This document shows, one piece after another, positions 1 through 11,666 of a DNA stretch of 64,000 nucleotides. Position 1 is the stretch's first letter. Every line of letters begins with the position of its first letter. The notes under the pieces were generated by a model, which did not search any database, had not been told where the DNA came from, and worked only from the letters and a program-made list of their open reading frames with translations. The stretch comes from Ampelocalamus luodianensis (lineage: Eukaryota > Streptophyta > Magnoliopsida > Poales > Poaceae), in the NCBI GenBank assembly GCA_036346255.1, contig CM070628.1, positions 20,723,840 through 20,787,839 of the forward strand, written 5' to 3'. The translations under genes were made by a program, and so were the position numbers.

Positions 1-1475
1 TTCACCTGCCACTCGCCTTAGGAATATTATCCTCACCGTGAATTAGAGCCCGTGAATGATTTAGGGCCTTTTGTCTTTACGATATGATGCTTAGCAATGC
101 TTAGTTGTCGGTAGTATTGGGCGATCATCGACTTAGTCGGTGATCTTGATCACACTAATGCTATTATTATTCCATTATGTCCAACCCTTGTGTTTTGCCA
201 ATTTACAAATCAAAAACTCAAAACAAAAATTATATCTTGACTTGGGCACAATGGTATGTTGGTGTGATCTTTTGGGTGTGATTGGAATGGTGCCTAAGTC
301 CCTAAGGACCGAGTTACTTGTGTCACTAAGCCAAGCGCTTATTGTGTGCTAACCACACGAGGGGGGATATGGGACCTCTCTTGACTAAGTACTTTGGGAG
401 GTGCTAATTATGAGCTGGTCGGTGGGTGTGTGCGTGTGTGTGTTGTGGTGTGCGAGGAGCATTAGTCGTCCGGTTATGTTGTCTAATGTATCCTTCTCCC
501 GTGGGTTGCGGCTCTTAATTAGCATCGCCCATTGGAAAGCGCCTTGTAGACTTAGCCGTGCCTGCATACCAAAGGAAGTATGCTAACCGTGGTGGTGGAA
601 AGGCGGTCTATCGTGTGGGTACATTGGTACACCCCGCAGGTTAAAACTATTCGAATAGCCTCGTCCTAGGTTATGTACATGCTTGGTAAGGTCGTGCAAG
701 AACTAGACTACAACCTTTTAAAACTTAAAACTTGACATGGGTGGTATGAAGGGGTACTTCATGCTATTGTTGTAGTGACTATCGGGTTAGTCACTTCTAG
801 GACATTGTTGTTCTCTATCTATTGTTATACTCGTCTCACTTTTATTTGAACAATAGACATTAATTGCAAACTTGCTTTCAAATGTATTACATTATTGCAA
901 ATAAAACTTGTTTTATGCTGAAAATAAGTCCAGAGCCTCATCCACTTAAATAAAGCTTGCATGTAGCTAATTATAGTTCTGTTACCTTACACGTCAATCT
1001 TGCGAGTACAAAAACAATTTTTGTACTCAGATGCTATGCTTATTTGTTTTGTTGCAGAGGAAGAAGGTGAGCTCGAGGGGCCTTACTTTTGTGAGATTTG
1101 TTGTGGCGGGGTCTGGAGCGATTAGCTTGGCGGTCCGGTTGGTTGCCTTGTGGGTAAAGGCACACCGATTGGCTTTTGTTTATAACCATCTTATGGCCCT
1201 TTTGCTTCCGCTGTTTATATTAGTTACTTATGTGTTATTTGGCCGGTCGGCCTCCCTTTTGTAATAACTCTCTTTATATTATGTATGTCTTTCAGTTGTT
1301 GCTTTTGCTTCGGCTCTATGTGTATGAATGGAATTGATGCATGATTTTGTAACGGGGTGTGTATACTGCATTTCTGGGAAGTATACATATATCGAGGCTT
1401 GCTTTATTTGATTTGTGCTGCTAGGACCAAGTGGGTGGTTAAGCAGTACAAGCCGAATAAACCGGGGTCCTCACA
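1..1475 (+). mobile_element. Element A: 3' part of a very long LTR (starts before the window)
   Basis: The segment ends in CCGGGGTCCTCACA, followed three bases later by a primer-binding site complementary to initiator tRNA-Met (TGGTATCAGAGC, 1480-1491). This makes it the 3' end of a plus-strand 5' LTR. The last 60 bases are the reverse complement of the left ends of solo LTRs E (25371) and F (42790), so A, E and F are one family with LTRs of about 4.7-5 kb. Short ORFs here show no protein similarity I recognise and are chance readings of LTR DNA. Confidence 0.85.
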
Positions 1476-2321
1476 AAGTTGGTATCAGAGCCATTCCGAC
1501 CGTAGTAACCCAAGCTTGAATCGCCTTTAGGATATTTTGGAAAACTTAATTTCAAAGTATCAAATGATTTATGAAAGCTTAAGTAAGTTCTCAAATTTTA
1601 TTCCTTGCCTATCTTAGCTTTCTATCTCATCTTGCTCTAATTTGAGTTTTAAAAGTGGTTTTCCTCTCCTTCCCTCCAAAGATAGTTGTTATCGATTAAT
1701 TGGGTTTTGGGAACCAATGAGTTTGGCAAATTGAAGTGTTAGCTGCCCTCTACAAGGTTTTGAAGCTTCGGAAGTTGAAGATTTCGGCTTAGAAGCTTGG
1801 ATGCAAAATCTGGACAGCGAGCGTCAATTTCCGGACAGCAAGCTCAAAGGTCCTAAATAGGGTAGAAAATGAGAGGTTAATCAACTAAAACTTGTGGGAA
1901 TAAAAGGGTAAGAAGTGATACTAGTTGGCTAAGTATCTAACACTATATTAGTAGTGTCTCCCCGCTCTTTAGGTGTGCTAAGTCTTGAGTTAGGTTCTGA
2001 AATTTATCTTCCTAAACCGATTGCTCTTTCTGCTCCATACGAGTTAGTCATACCGTGAAGTCGATCTCGTGATTGAGACCTTATGCTGATTTTGTGTTTG
2101 TTTTGAACTCTTGAATTCATTCGCGTATGAGTTATTGTTTCTTTTGCCTTCATTTTGGGGTTGGCCCATATCCGTCATAGTATCTATCCCCACTCCAACT
2201 TTCTCGCGAACTCCTAGTCCTTGGCTTTTCTTTCGCACCTTTCGCCTTCTAGTTTCGGGTTGCTTTGCTAACCCATCTCTTCAATAGAGGTGGATGTCGG
2301 GATGCACCAAAGAGTGGACGG
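1476..2321 (+). mobile_element. Element A: primer-binding site and untranslated leader
   Basis: The PBS TGGTATCAGAGC lies at 1480-1491, directly after the LTR. The following 830 bases have no coding potential that I can see and look like the leader of an LTR element. The leader stops abruptly at about 2322, where sequence identical to the inside of the LTR of element B begins. The rest of A is therefore missing, probably through a deletion that joined A to B. Confidence 0.7.
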
Positions 2322-3077
2322 AGTTTATCTCTAAACAAATAAAGGAATTCAACCAAGTTCTATTATTGAAATCGAATATGGTGATGTGTGTTTAGTGCAT
2401 GTCTACTCCTCCCGATAGAGTCATCATCAACGACCACCTAAAACAAACAACAAACAAGAGTGAGTCCGGACTCAAGCAAGTACAACGACATAAGAACATA
2501 CTTCATGTAGATACATAGCACATAAGAAATATCTCAAACAAAGAACGGTAATGCATGGATGCCATGAACTGGATGGATCGCACTCGTGCTTATACGATAA
2601 CAAGTGATACACCCATCGGTGTTCACTTAAGCCCGTATTTATCAAATACGGGATCCAAAATACCGTATGAAGAACGTTTATACGGTGTCCAAAACCGCCA
2701 CATTGGAATGGTGGGACTTCACTTGCCCATACCGAATTGATGGGACTTTAGACTCCACTCCCGTGAGCTCCACTCCATGGATGGAACATGAACATGATTG
2801 CATGAATAAATTTATGATCAATGGTTAATATCATCTCCACACATATGAAAGAGCGTACACAAAGAACATAATCATCATAACATTCTTGTTCACTATAACC
2901 TCCACTCCGTGGATATTCCACTCCGCGGATGGCACATGAACATTTAAGCTTCTCACACATCAACATAACACCATACCAATCAACAAGCATCCGGTTTACA
3001 AATCACACATAAGTCATTGTACTTGCCTTTAGCGCCTGCGATGCGTTGGGAGGCAACAAGAAGCCGCTAACCTTGGC
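2322..3077 (-). repeat. Element B 3' LTR, outer segment (truncated end)
   Basis: This segment aligns base for base, with small indels, to 11897-12650 in the other LTR. Both copies carry the same repeated phrase around CATTGGAATGGTGGGACTTC and the same closing stretch CCGCTAACCTTGG. The outermost roughly 230 bases of the LTR (equivalent to 11667-11896) are absent here. Confidence 0.85.
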
Positions 3078-6000
3078 AGAACATCCCAATTTTGAGCTTA
3101 AAAATCTTTTAATAGTTAGTAGGAGAAAATTCACCATTTGAATTTTATTTGATTTTAATTCCAAAGCTTAATATTGACTTTAGAACCAAAACATTTAATG
3201 TGCATAATCCCAACATGAACAATAGCCAAAACTATTTTATTTGGGTTCTTTGTGCTCGATATATTTTCTAGATTTTTCTAGATTTTTCTCGAGTTCATTT
3301 ACTAATTTCTATTGCTTATTTGAATTTCTCGGTATTTTCTAAATTAGAAAACTATTTAAAATCTCGAATCAACTCGCCGCATCTCCGCAGCCCATCTTCT
3401 TCCCATGCACGCGCCGCTAGAGGCCCACCGCACGGCTCACCAGCCCGCCGCCACGCTTCCGCCTCTCCGCCACTGACGTGGGCCCCGCGCCAGTCGCCGC
3501 CTTCCCTGCCGTCGCCTTCCTCGCGAGCGCCCGAGTCGCCCGCCATTGCCGAGCTCCACTCGTCCGACAACGCCACTTTTCTATCTAAAACCCTTCTAGA
3601 AAACGTGCAAATCCTATCTCTAACCTCTCCGCGCTCGTTCGTTAAAATCCAATCCGAATCTCACCCTATCCCGAATTTCCAAATTTGGTCTCGTGTTCAT
3701 CTCGACTGATTTGGGATTCCTTATCCCGGCACCCAGCTCCTATAAATAGGCCCCGAGGATCGCCAAGACCTCCGCAACCCGCGGGCCGCCACCCACCTCG
3801 CCCCAAGAGCCCTAGCGCCGCGCAATCGAGTTTTAGGTTTTCACCGCTGGTCTTCTTCTCGCTTTTGCGCGCCGCGTTGTCGCCGCGTCATCCTCGAGTG
3901 CACCACCGGTTCGGCGACGCCAGACTACCTCCAGAGACTCGCCGTCGCGGAATCTCACCGAGCTCCCGTCCGACAAAACCGAACCTCTCCGCGCTCGAGC
4001 TCGCCACGGCCGCCACCGTCCGCCCGAGCACCGAGTTGCACCGAGGGTTCGCACAACGCCTCTACCCACTCGGCACCAATCACCGCGGTGAATCGCCGCG
4101 CTCGCCGTGCCGTTGGTTCCCGAGCCGTTGTCGCCGCTCGGTCCGACGTGGCAGCCGTGTCGGCCCACCTCACCGCTTGCTCGCGTGTCATCTGCGTGGC
4201 GCCGTGTCGATGACACGCAGCGCCACGCGGGCACGCGATCCACCAAACCCCAGATCGATCCGCGTGAACTTGGTCCACGGCACGAGCCACCGACATGTGG
4301 GTCCCACCTGCCGCACCAATTTTCATCCCGTCCGAACGTTCTCGGATGACGCCGCATTGCGCAATAATCCGATTTTTCTTTAGAGAAATAATTCGTAAAT
4401 CCTAAAATCCAATTTAGGTTTTTCTTTAGATTCAATCTTCCAGAGCTCATAACTTTTGCATCCTAACTCCGATTGAGCCCATTCAAATTTCTAAATTTAT
4501 CTAAATTCAAGCTCTATTTATCTGAGATTTTTATTTAATTTTTGGAGCTTATTTTTGCCTCTGTTATTTATTTATTTTGTTTGTTTGTGTCTCGTTTGCG
4601 AGTAGACGTCGATTCGTCGGGGAATTTTGTGGAAGAAGGAGCACCTCAAGATCAAGACCAGTACATAGACCTTTTCCAAGGTAAGTCATACCTTTGATCA
4701 TCTTGAACCCAGTTTTCAAATTACTTTGTGTTAAATTATTGCATTCTACTTTAATTATTTATTTAAATGCTTTGGGCATAGTTATTATCCAAATTGTTAT
4801 CACACCTTGGCCTTGTATGTCATAATTCCTTGTCACCCTAGATTGGTTATTAGTTGGTAATATTATAGCACCAACGTGGGTTGGTTAGATGCGAGTACAA
4901 TTGCTTAGCCATGCTACGAGTCTCACATCTCATGTATGTTGTAAATATTAATTATGACTAAGTGATTATGGAACTTTGTGTAAAACTGTGTGCTATGTGT
5001 TATTACTTCGTGATGGCATGTGTTGCACTAAAACCAACTGGGTGGGAAAGGATTTAGACTAAGGCAAGTGGTGTAAGTTGTGTGATATGGTGGACTTTGT
5101 GATGGGAATGATAATCTTTGTGATCTAGTTGGAAAATGGAAGTCTTGCCTTGGTCAATTAAGGACTTAACTTTGTGTGCCATTGAATCGAGCCTTCATCA
5201 GACGACCACATGCCCGGTATGGGACGGGCCTAACTTAGTAAGTTATGGATTCTCGGCATTGATGTTCAGTGGATAGGTTAGGTCAGTGACAGGTGGAGGT
5301 GTGACTACTTGGTGGTTGCATCATGGGACGATTTGTCTTCCCGTCTGGCCAAATGTGTGTGTTATACCAATTCTATGTGAGTGGTATAGCGGTTTGTAAG
5401 CACACCGGGAACGCCAATGTTTGAGATGAAGTTTCGAACTATTTTGTTACGATTGGTGCTTGCTACACTAGTTGTATCTTGTGGGTAAAGTGTACAACCT
5501 CTGCAGAGTGTTAAATCAATCTATTCGAATAGCGCGTCATGATCATGGACATGCTCGGGATTTCACACGAGGGGTAGTTTTCATAAAATGTTGGGATGGG
5601 AGTCGTGTGATTTAAGTCATATGGTGTGTGAAAGAATTTGATTAGGCTATGTGTCTTTGTGGAAACAATCTGTTAAATTAATATTGTTTATTTGTTTTGA
5701 ATTATGCTTTCAATCTATTATTCGTATTCAATTACAAATGTTGCTTTTATGCAAAAGAACCACGTAAGCTTTTTCTTTGGAATAAGCTCGCATCTATACA
5801 TTGCATTATGTGGTATGATTTGCGAGTACGCTTGTGTACTCACGCTTGTTGTAAAACTTGCGCCAAACCTACGTAAGAGGAGGAGTCACGCCGCTTTCGA
5901 GGAGGAGTTCGCCAAGGTTGTTGATCGTTAAGGTCCGATCCCACGGTTGCTGTGGTGAATTGGTGGGATCTACGCTGGAGTTATTTCCGCTCATTCGCTT

Positions 6001-6207
6001 TATTCTTTGTTAGCGCTGCGTGACTTAATAAGTGTAAACTCGACCACAAGGTCAAAACCCTTATTTGTTATTCAAACTAATCGTTTACTTTATTTAACGC
6101 TTGTGTGGATCGATATTTACCTATGTTAACCCTGTGTGCACTAGCGTGATCCTGGACTAGTGCAGTATACACAGAGGGTTCCAGAATCGTAATTCTGGGT
6201 CCCGACA
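3078..6207 (+). mobile_element. Element C: solo LTR of about 3.1 kb nested in the LTR of B
   Basis: C interrupts the B LTR between CCGCTAACCTTGG and GCGCCTCACCCC, which are adjacent in the other LTR copy (about 12650). It begins AACATCCCAATTTT and ends GGGTCCCGACA. This matches solo LTR D, which begins TGTAACATCCCAAAA and ends GGGTCTCGACA. The first few bases and the left target duplication are damaged. A TATA box (TATAAATAG, 3741-3749) sits at the end of the GC-rich part, as expected for a plus-strand LTR promoter. Long open frames at 3685-4450 on both strands are GC-driven and not credible genes. Confidence 0.75.
3741..3749 (+). promoter_or_regulatory. TATA box of solo LTR C
   Basis: TATAAATAG is preceded by GC-rich sequence and followed by a pyrimidine-rich leader, inside the element's LTR. 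It probably marks the old U3/R border. Activity is not shown by the sequence. Confidence 0.5.
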
Positions 6208-7550
6208 GCGCCTCACCCCCAACACCAAAGTTACTCAATAAGAACCACGTCATCAAGACACTACTCGCATCGCCCTAACTCATATCCCCAATCCCACCAT
6301 CTAAATTATACCCGTTACTTGAATTAAACCACATTCTAGCAGAAAGTCTGTACGGACCAGCAGCGGAATAAATAGCATAACTTTTGATCTAAAACCCGAA
6401 AAGGGGTGTTCTCAGATTTATTGAAAGGTAATGAAATTATCTACAACAACCTAGTTGGTGGAAACCTCGAATTCTATATGTATCAATCTCCACAAGACCA
6501 ACAAACACTATCTGTCGAACTTCCGCGATTCCGACAGCAGCACGGAAAGTGCCATAACTTTTAATTGGCTACACCAAACTTTGCGTTCTTTATCAATATC
6601 AAAATCTAAGACCAAGGCCTACAATAACCTAGTTGGGTGAAAGCCCTGAATTTTCCATTATCCCACTCATATTTTAAAAGACAGCTTGACAATTCATTCT
6701 CGTCAGGATTCTGGACAGTCAACTTAAAACATGCATAACGTTTGTTATACAAATCCAAATTGGGTGTTCTTTATCAATCCTGAAAGATAATGAGATTACG
6801 TACAAAAGTCGTTATGGGCAAGACTTCTGAATCATCTTCTAACTAGGTCATATTTTAACAATTACAATGTCTGCTAACTCTCGTCAGAATTCTGGACAGC
6901 AGAAACTAAAATGATCATAACTTTTGACTCGAATGTCGGAATCAGGTGATCTTGGCGGACACCGAAAGCTAAGAACATTATATAAATAACTCTAGGAGAT
7001 CAAAACTTCTGATTCGGCCTCTAAGATGTCGAAACAGCCCACGCAACATACTGGACAGATTCGAATCTACTGCTGACTGACTTTGATCCAAATGATTCTA
7101 ATCGGTTTCGCATCTAAACAACATCAAAACAACGGGGAAACGAATTGATACCCTTGGAAACACAAGAAACGCTGAACAAAAACCCACGAAGAGGATCTTC
7201 TTCTTCTCCTCCTTTCTTCTTCTCCTTCCACCATGGCCAGCGGCACCTCGGAGCGTCTTCCTCATCTTGGTAGAGCAAAGACGGAGGGGTGCTACAAGAC
7301 TCAGCGTGCTACAGTGCGGCATGGTACTGTAGCAGAGGGTAGGGTTTTGGGGAAGGGGACCCCCCTTCTTGACTCCACTACAAGGCCGGCCCACTTGGCT
7401 AGGACGTCTTTGGCTGAAAGCCCAAGGTCCAATCCTCTCTCAAATCCTGAATTTTCTTTTAATTTTTCTCTAAACTTTAGTGCATTCAAATTTGAATAAA
7501 TTTCTCTTCCGAATAATATGTTCTCTCTATTTGATATTCGAGGTATTACA
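6208..7550 (-). repeat. Element B 3' LTR, inner segment, with periodic repeats of about 180 bp
   Basis: This matches 12650-13986. It contains at least four diverged copies of a unit of about 180 bp, anchored by CATAACTTTTG-like words at about 6376, 6552, 6734 and 6915. Each is followed by a TCTTTATCAAT or similar word and then by CCTAGTTGG or CTCTAGGAG-like words. It ends at GAGGTATTACA, the start of the LTR in element sense. Confidence 0.85.
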
Positions 7551-10500
7551 ATCTACCCCCCTTAACAGAATTCGACCTCGAATTCTAACCGTCGAAACAA
7601 ACGAAAGAACAATTGCCACAGAAAAAAAAAACATCTATTAACATATGCCTGGAGCAAACTTGTCTGGATAACACTCACGCATGCGAGACTCCAGGTCCCA
7701 AATGACCTATCTCTCAGACTGACAAGACCACAAGACATTGACGTAAACTACATCTGACCTAACACTCAATCCGACATTGCCTAGTACACTCATCAGAAGA
7801 GATTCAAAGGTAAGATCCTACTCGGTGGTCAATGACGTTAACGAAACTCAACTCCAGATCTCCCAAGAGATCAATCGATGTCAGAACAAACCAAAAGTTG
7901 CATACCCACGTGTGGCCCGAGTCGGTCAAAGCGATACACCAACTTTCTAATCCCTACATCTGTCAAAAATGAACCAGTGTACCTAGACCAACTTCCCTTT
8001 TTGGTACAAAAGCACACAACATGCTCAACACACACGAAACCCTTCTTCCTTTCTAATTCGAACTCTTCATCTACAAGGAGCACCTCCTTTAATAAAAAAA
8101 ATGCACAACAGAACTCGCTTTTTAACAACTGTATTATAAAGAGAATCCAACTAAAAATAAAGAGTTCTCATCGCATCCACGCAATGCTAACTCCCCATCC
8201 AAAAGGGTCAAATCCAAAATTGACAATTCATCATGAAAACTTTCCACCTTCAAATTAGGAAATTTGCAAAAAAAAAAAAAAACACCACATCCACCAAAAA
8301 GGAAATCACTCAAATGCACAAGTCATAAATTTCTTTCATTCTTTCCGAACTGATAAGAACCACACATGCCAACATAAATGTCGAGCTCAACTTGCGAAGG
8401 ACATCTGTCTTAAACACATAGCTTAAACAAGAATCAAGAAAATGTGTCACTACTCAAGGAAGCATCAACTTTCTCAGTTTCTCTTTTAGGAATAAAATTT
8501 CTCTCAAACTTTGGAATCCAATTTATCGCATAACACACTAACTCATCTCTCTTATCTTGACATTCTCAACGCTATGCTCAAGCCGAAGTACATCATTCAC
8601 ACCTTTGTAGAGAATCTCTATTGACTCCACCAAACATACCCTAGTCAACTTTTGTACCGATGGAAATACTTTGATAGATGACTTCCAATATATCTCAAAA
8701 TAGCCTTCACATGCAACCACATCACCTAAATCTTTTAAGAATAAACAACTCGGAATCCTCAGCACACACATTCATATACTCCATCAAAAGGGTTCTATCA
8801 ATGATCATCCCACTGTTCAGAATCCACCCTTATTCTACTTCTTCTACACATAATCATTGGACTACTCAAAGTCCTAGCATACAATGCGAAACCCAAATTC
8901 AAACTCTAAGACTCCTACAATGAACTTCTCATAAAGAGGATAGAGGAAACCTCAGTTTAAATCCCTAAAATTCTCACAATCCAAACATACTCGCGCATTA
9001 ACATCAATACGAAAATATTTCTCGATTCAATTATCTTTATAAAGATTCCAACTCTTAGAGAGTTACTTACTAAGTCCAAGTCATTTCTGACAATAATCCA
9101 ACAATCTCGGCTATCTCAATAATCGCTTTAACGATCAGATCACTTCGCTAATCTTACTCTCATTACAACACCAACATAGTTTAACTGCACAACCGTGCAA
9201 GGTACTCAATCGTGACACTCTAATACATTGATCAAATTCCCATCTTTTCAAAAATTCTAATGTTCCACCCGAATTGAACAAAGGATGTTGGATCTCAAAT
9301 CTCCATAGGTTCTATTGGTTGCAATAATGTAATCAGTTTAACCTCCAAAGGCAATCTTCTAATGAGATAAATTTCTCTCAAAGAACTATATTACGAAATT
9401 ATTTCATCCTCCAATGCTCATCGAATAACTTACAACCCAAAGTTTCACAACTACAATTATTAAACACCTCAAAAGACTCCGGTGAAATGAATAGGTTGAT
9501 TCTTCCTCAAAAGAAAGAGTGGAAGGAATCAATTTCTATCAACTAGGAAAACATGTGCCACCGTAGTGAACACATGACCAAGGAAAATAGTCACTTAGGC
9601 AAAGTACTAAAAACGTAGGAAAGTCAACAATGAGGGCTTAAGCCCGATCGAAAGCGAATACTAAACCACAAATGAGAAGAAGGTAATGCCCTTTGAAAAT
9701 TGATAAACTCTCATGGAACAACCGCATAAGGTTTAAGCACACTCAAATAAATCATGAGTTGCGAAATGACTTAAATCTCAAATACTTATACTTCACTCCT
9801 TCCTTTATCAAGGAAAGTTATTTCCTATGATTACTACATCACTTTGCCAGTCTAAACAAGATAAGCTCTTAAAACCGAAATCATGGGAACCCCTTAAGAA
9901 CCAATTAAATCTTTCAATATGTCACTTTGGTCGAATCAAACTCAATCACCACAATACTCAAGAGGTCCAAATGATCACAACCGCAAAACTCGAAACACTT
10001 TTACCAAATCAAAATTACGAAAGACGATCAAATTACTTTATTTCTAAAAGAATCATCACCACACACACAAGTCACAATTTCTTACAGATAAACTTACTAA
10101 CATCAAGAATAATACACTCTAAACACGAATCTTTATCATCAACTACTCCATTAGAAAGTCCCCCAAGTTTCACCAAATTGTTCCATACTACCTTTTCATC
10201 CCATCTTCAAAACGAGAGTATACCAAAACCATACAACCTCTCTACATCAACCTCTTAATATTAGAAGGGGGTCTACTACACAGTTGAAAAGCTCCTACCA
10301 AAACTCTTTCATCAAGAACACATTATCATCCGATGATTTCACAATCATGCAGGCATAAGCATGCAGGCATAAGCCACCTATTATATCATTTCAGTTCAAC
10401 TTTTAGTGATGCTCAACATCAAACTTCAACGCATAACAGTTATACTCCAACCATTGTTGTTATCAACTGGCTTCATCATTAAAACACCCATATTCAATCC

Positions 10501-11666
10501 CCTCAAAACCGATTGTACATAATTCTAATAATTAATCATACTAAGGAATATGTAAATCTAGCATTTTCTCTAGTTTTCCTTTCCACACAATTAAATCAAT
10601 CCATTGGAACCAAAGAACCCAACCAGTTTAGCAACCTAAACAATTTTAATGACCAGACTAGTTCATCAATGTTCCATACTTCTTAATATCTCTCAGTTAC
10701 TACTCATATATACAGTTCATCAAGAACTAGTAGAAGACAACATCAACTTAATCAATTTTGCTTCCAAGGTTACTAATTAATATTAATTACACACCACACC
10801 AATGACTCAACCTGATACTTATACCATATCAAGTTATTTGATTACAAACTCTGACTTAACCATAACAAGACGTCACAAAAGGATTTTAACGATTTCCATC
10901 ATAAAATAGATGCATTAAACTTCAACACTCGGTATAATCCAAAAGAAATACATAGAGCCAAAGCTTTCTCATGCTAACAAACTTGCAACATAAAACTCTC
11001 AATACCCAACTATCAAACGAAATAATGAGTCATTCTTTTCCAATGAGAAAGAAGGAACAACCATGGAATTATCAATATTGCCAATTGATGAAGATCACGA
11101 GTAGTAAAAGCAACTCAACAGTCAGAAAACAATAATTATTTCAGAGAACCATTAGAGACCCATTGAAACTCAGCAACTACCAAGAACCACGAAGCCAAGA
11201 GAAATTCATCATCTACCACGGAACAAGAATATGCCAAGTTCAGAGATCAAGGAAGAAAACAACTTTCTAAAGCAACTCACGCTCAACACTTGCAACTATG
11301 GTATTCGGGGTAACTACTCTATTCGTCTACCACGAACGGTGGTGTAACCTGACACAGTCCAAGGCAACAACCACGACCTCCACTGCTTAACATCCGTTAT
11401 CGACACCCATAAACAATATAATCAATTATGAATTTACATGATCATCTCATGACAATCATATAATAGATTCATAGATATAGAATATCATAACATATCATAG
11501 ATTAACAACAAGAAAGATAGTACAAAAGCAATTCAACAATTGCTCAACAAATGAAACATAACAATAGAAATGTGGAAACAATGGATTCCCAACCCCACCT
11601 ACTGTGCACAGTGTGCCATTTTAATAACTTAATTACCACGGACCTAAAGCCCGCTCTGATACCAAC
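7551..11666 (-). mobile_element. Element B internal region (noncoding or decayed)
   Basis: AT-rich DNA bounded by a polypurine tract (complement at about 7551-7565) and the PBS (complement at 11653-11664). Open frames are short on both strands. The longest, 143 codons on the plus strand at 9827-10258, has a compositionally biased Ser/Thr/Asn/His-rich product with no family I know. It lies antisense to the element. I see no zinc knuckle, D-[ST]-G protease motif or YXDD motif. It is best read as decayed or never-coding internal DNA. Confidence 0.6.

Noticed and set aside
1480..1491. tRNA-like word TGGTATCAGAGC, also at 37951 and inverted at 11653
   Set aside because: It is only the 12-base primer-binding site next to an LTR; no cloverleaf surrounds it.
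3685..4450. Long overlapping frames (232 and 205 codons) on both strands
   Set aside because: They lie in the GC-rich core of solo LTR C, overlap each other, have no domain, and the high GC removes stop codons by chance.
9827..10258. 143-codon plus-strand frame in element B
   Set aside because: Antisense to the element, biased Ser/Thr/Asn/His composition, no known domain.
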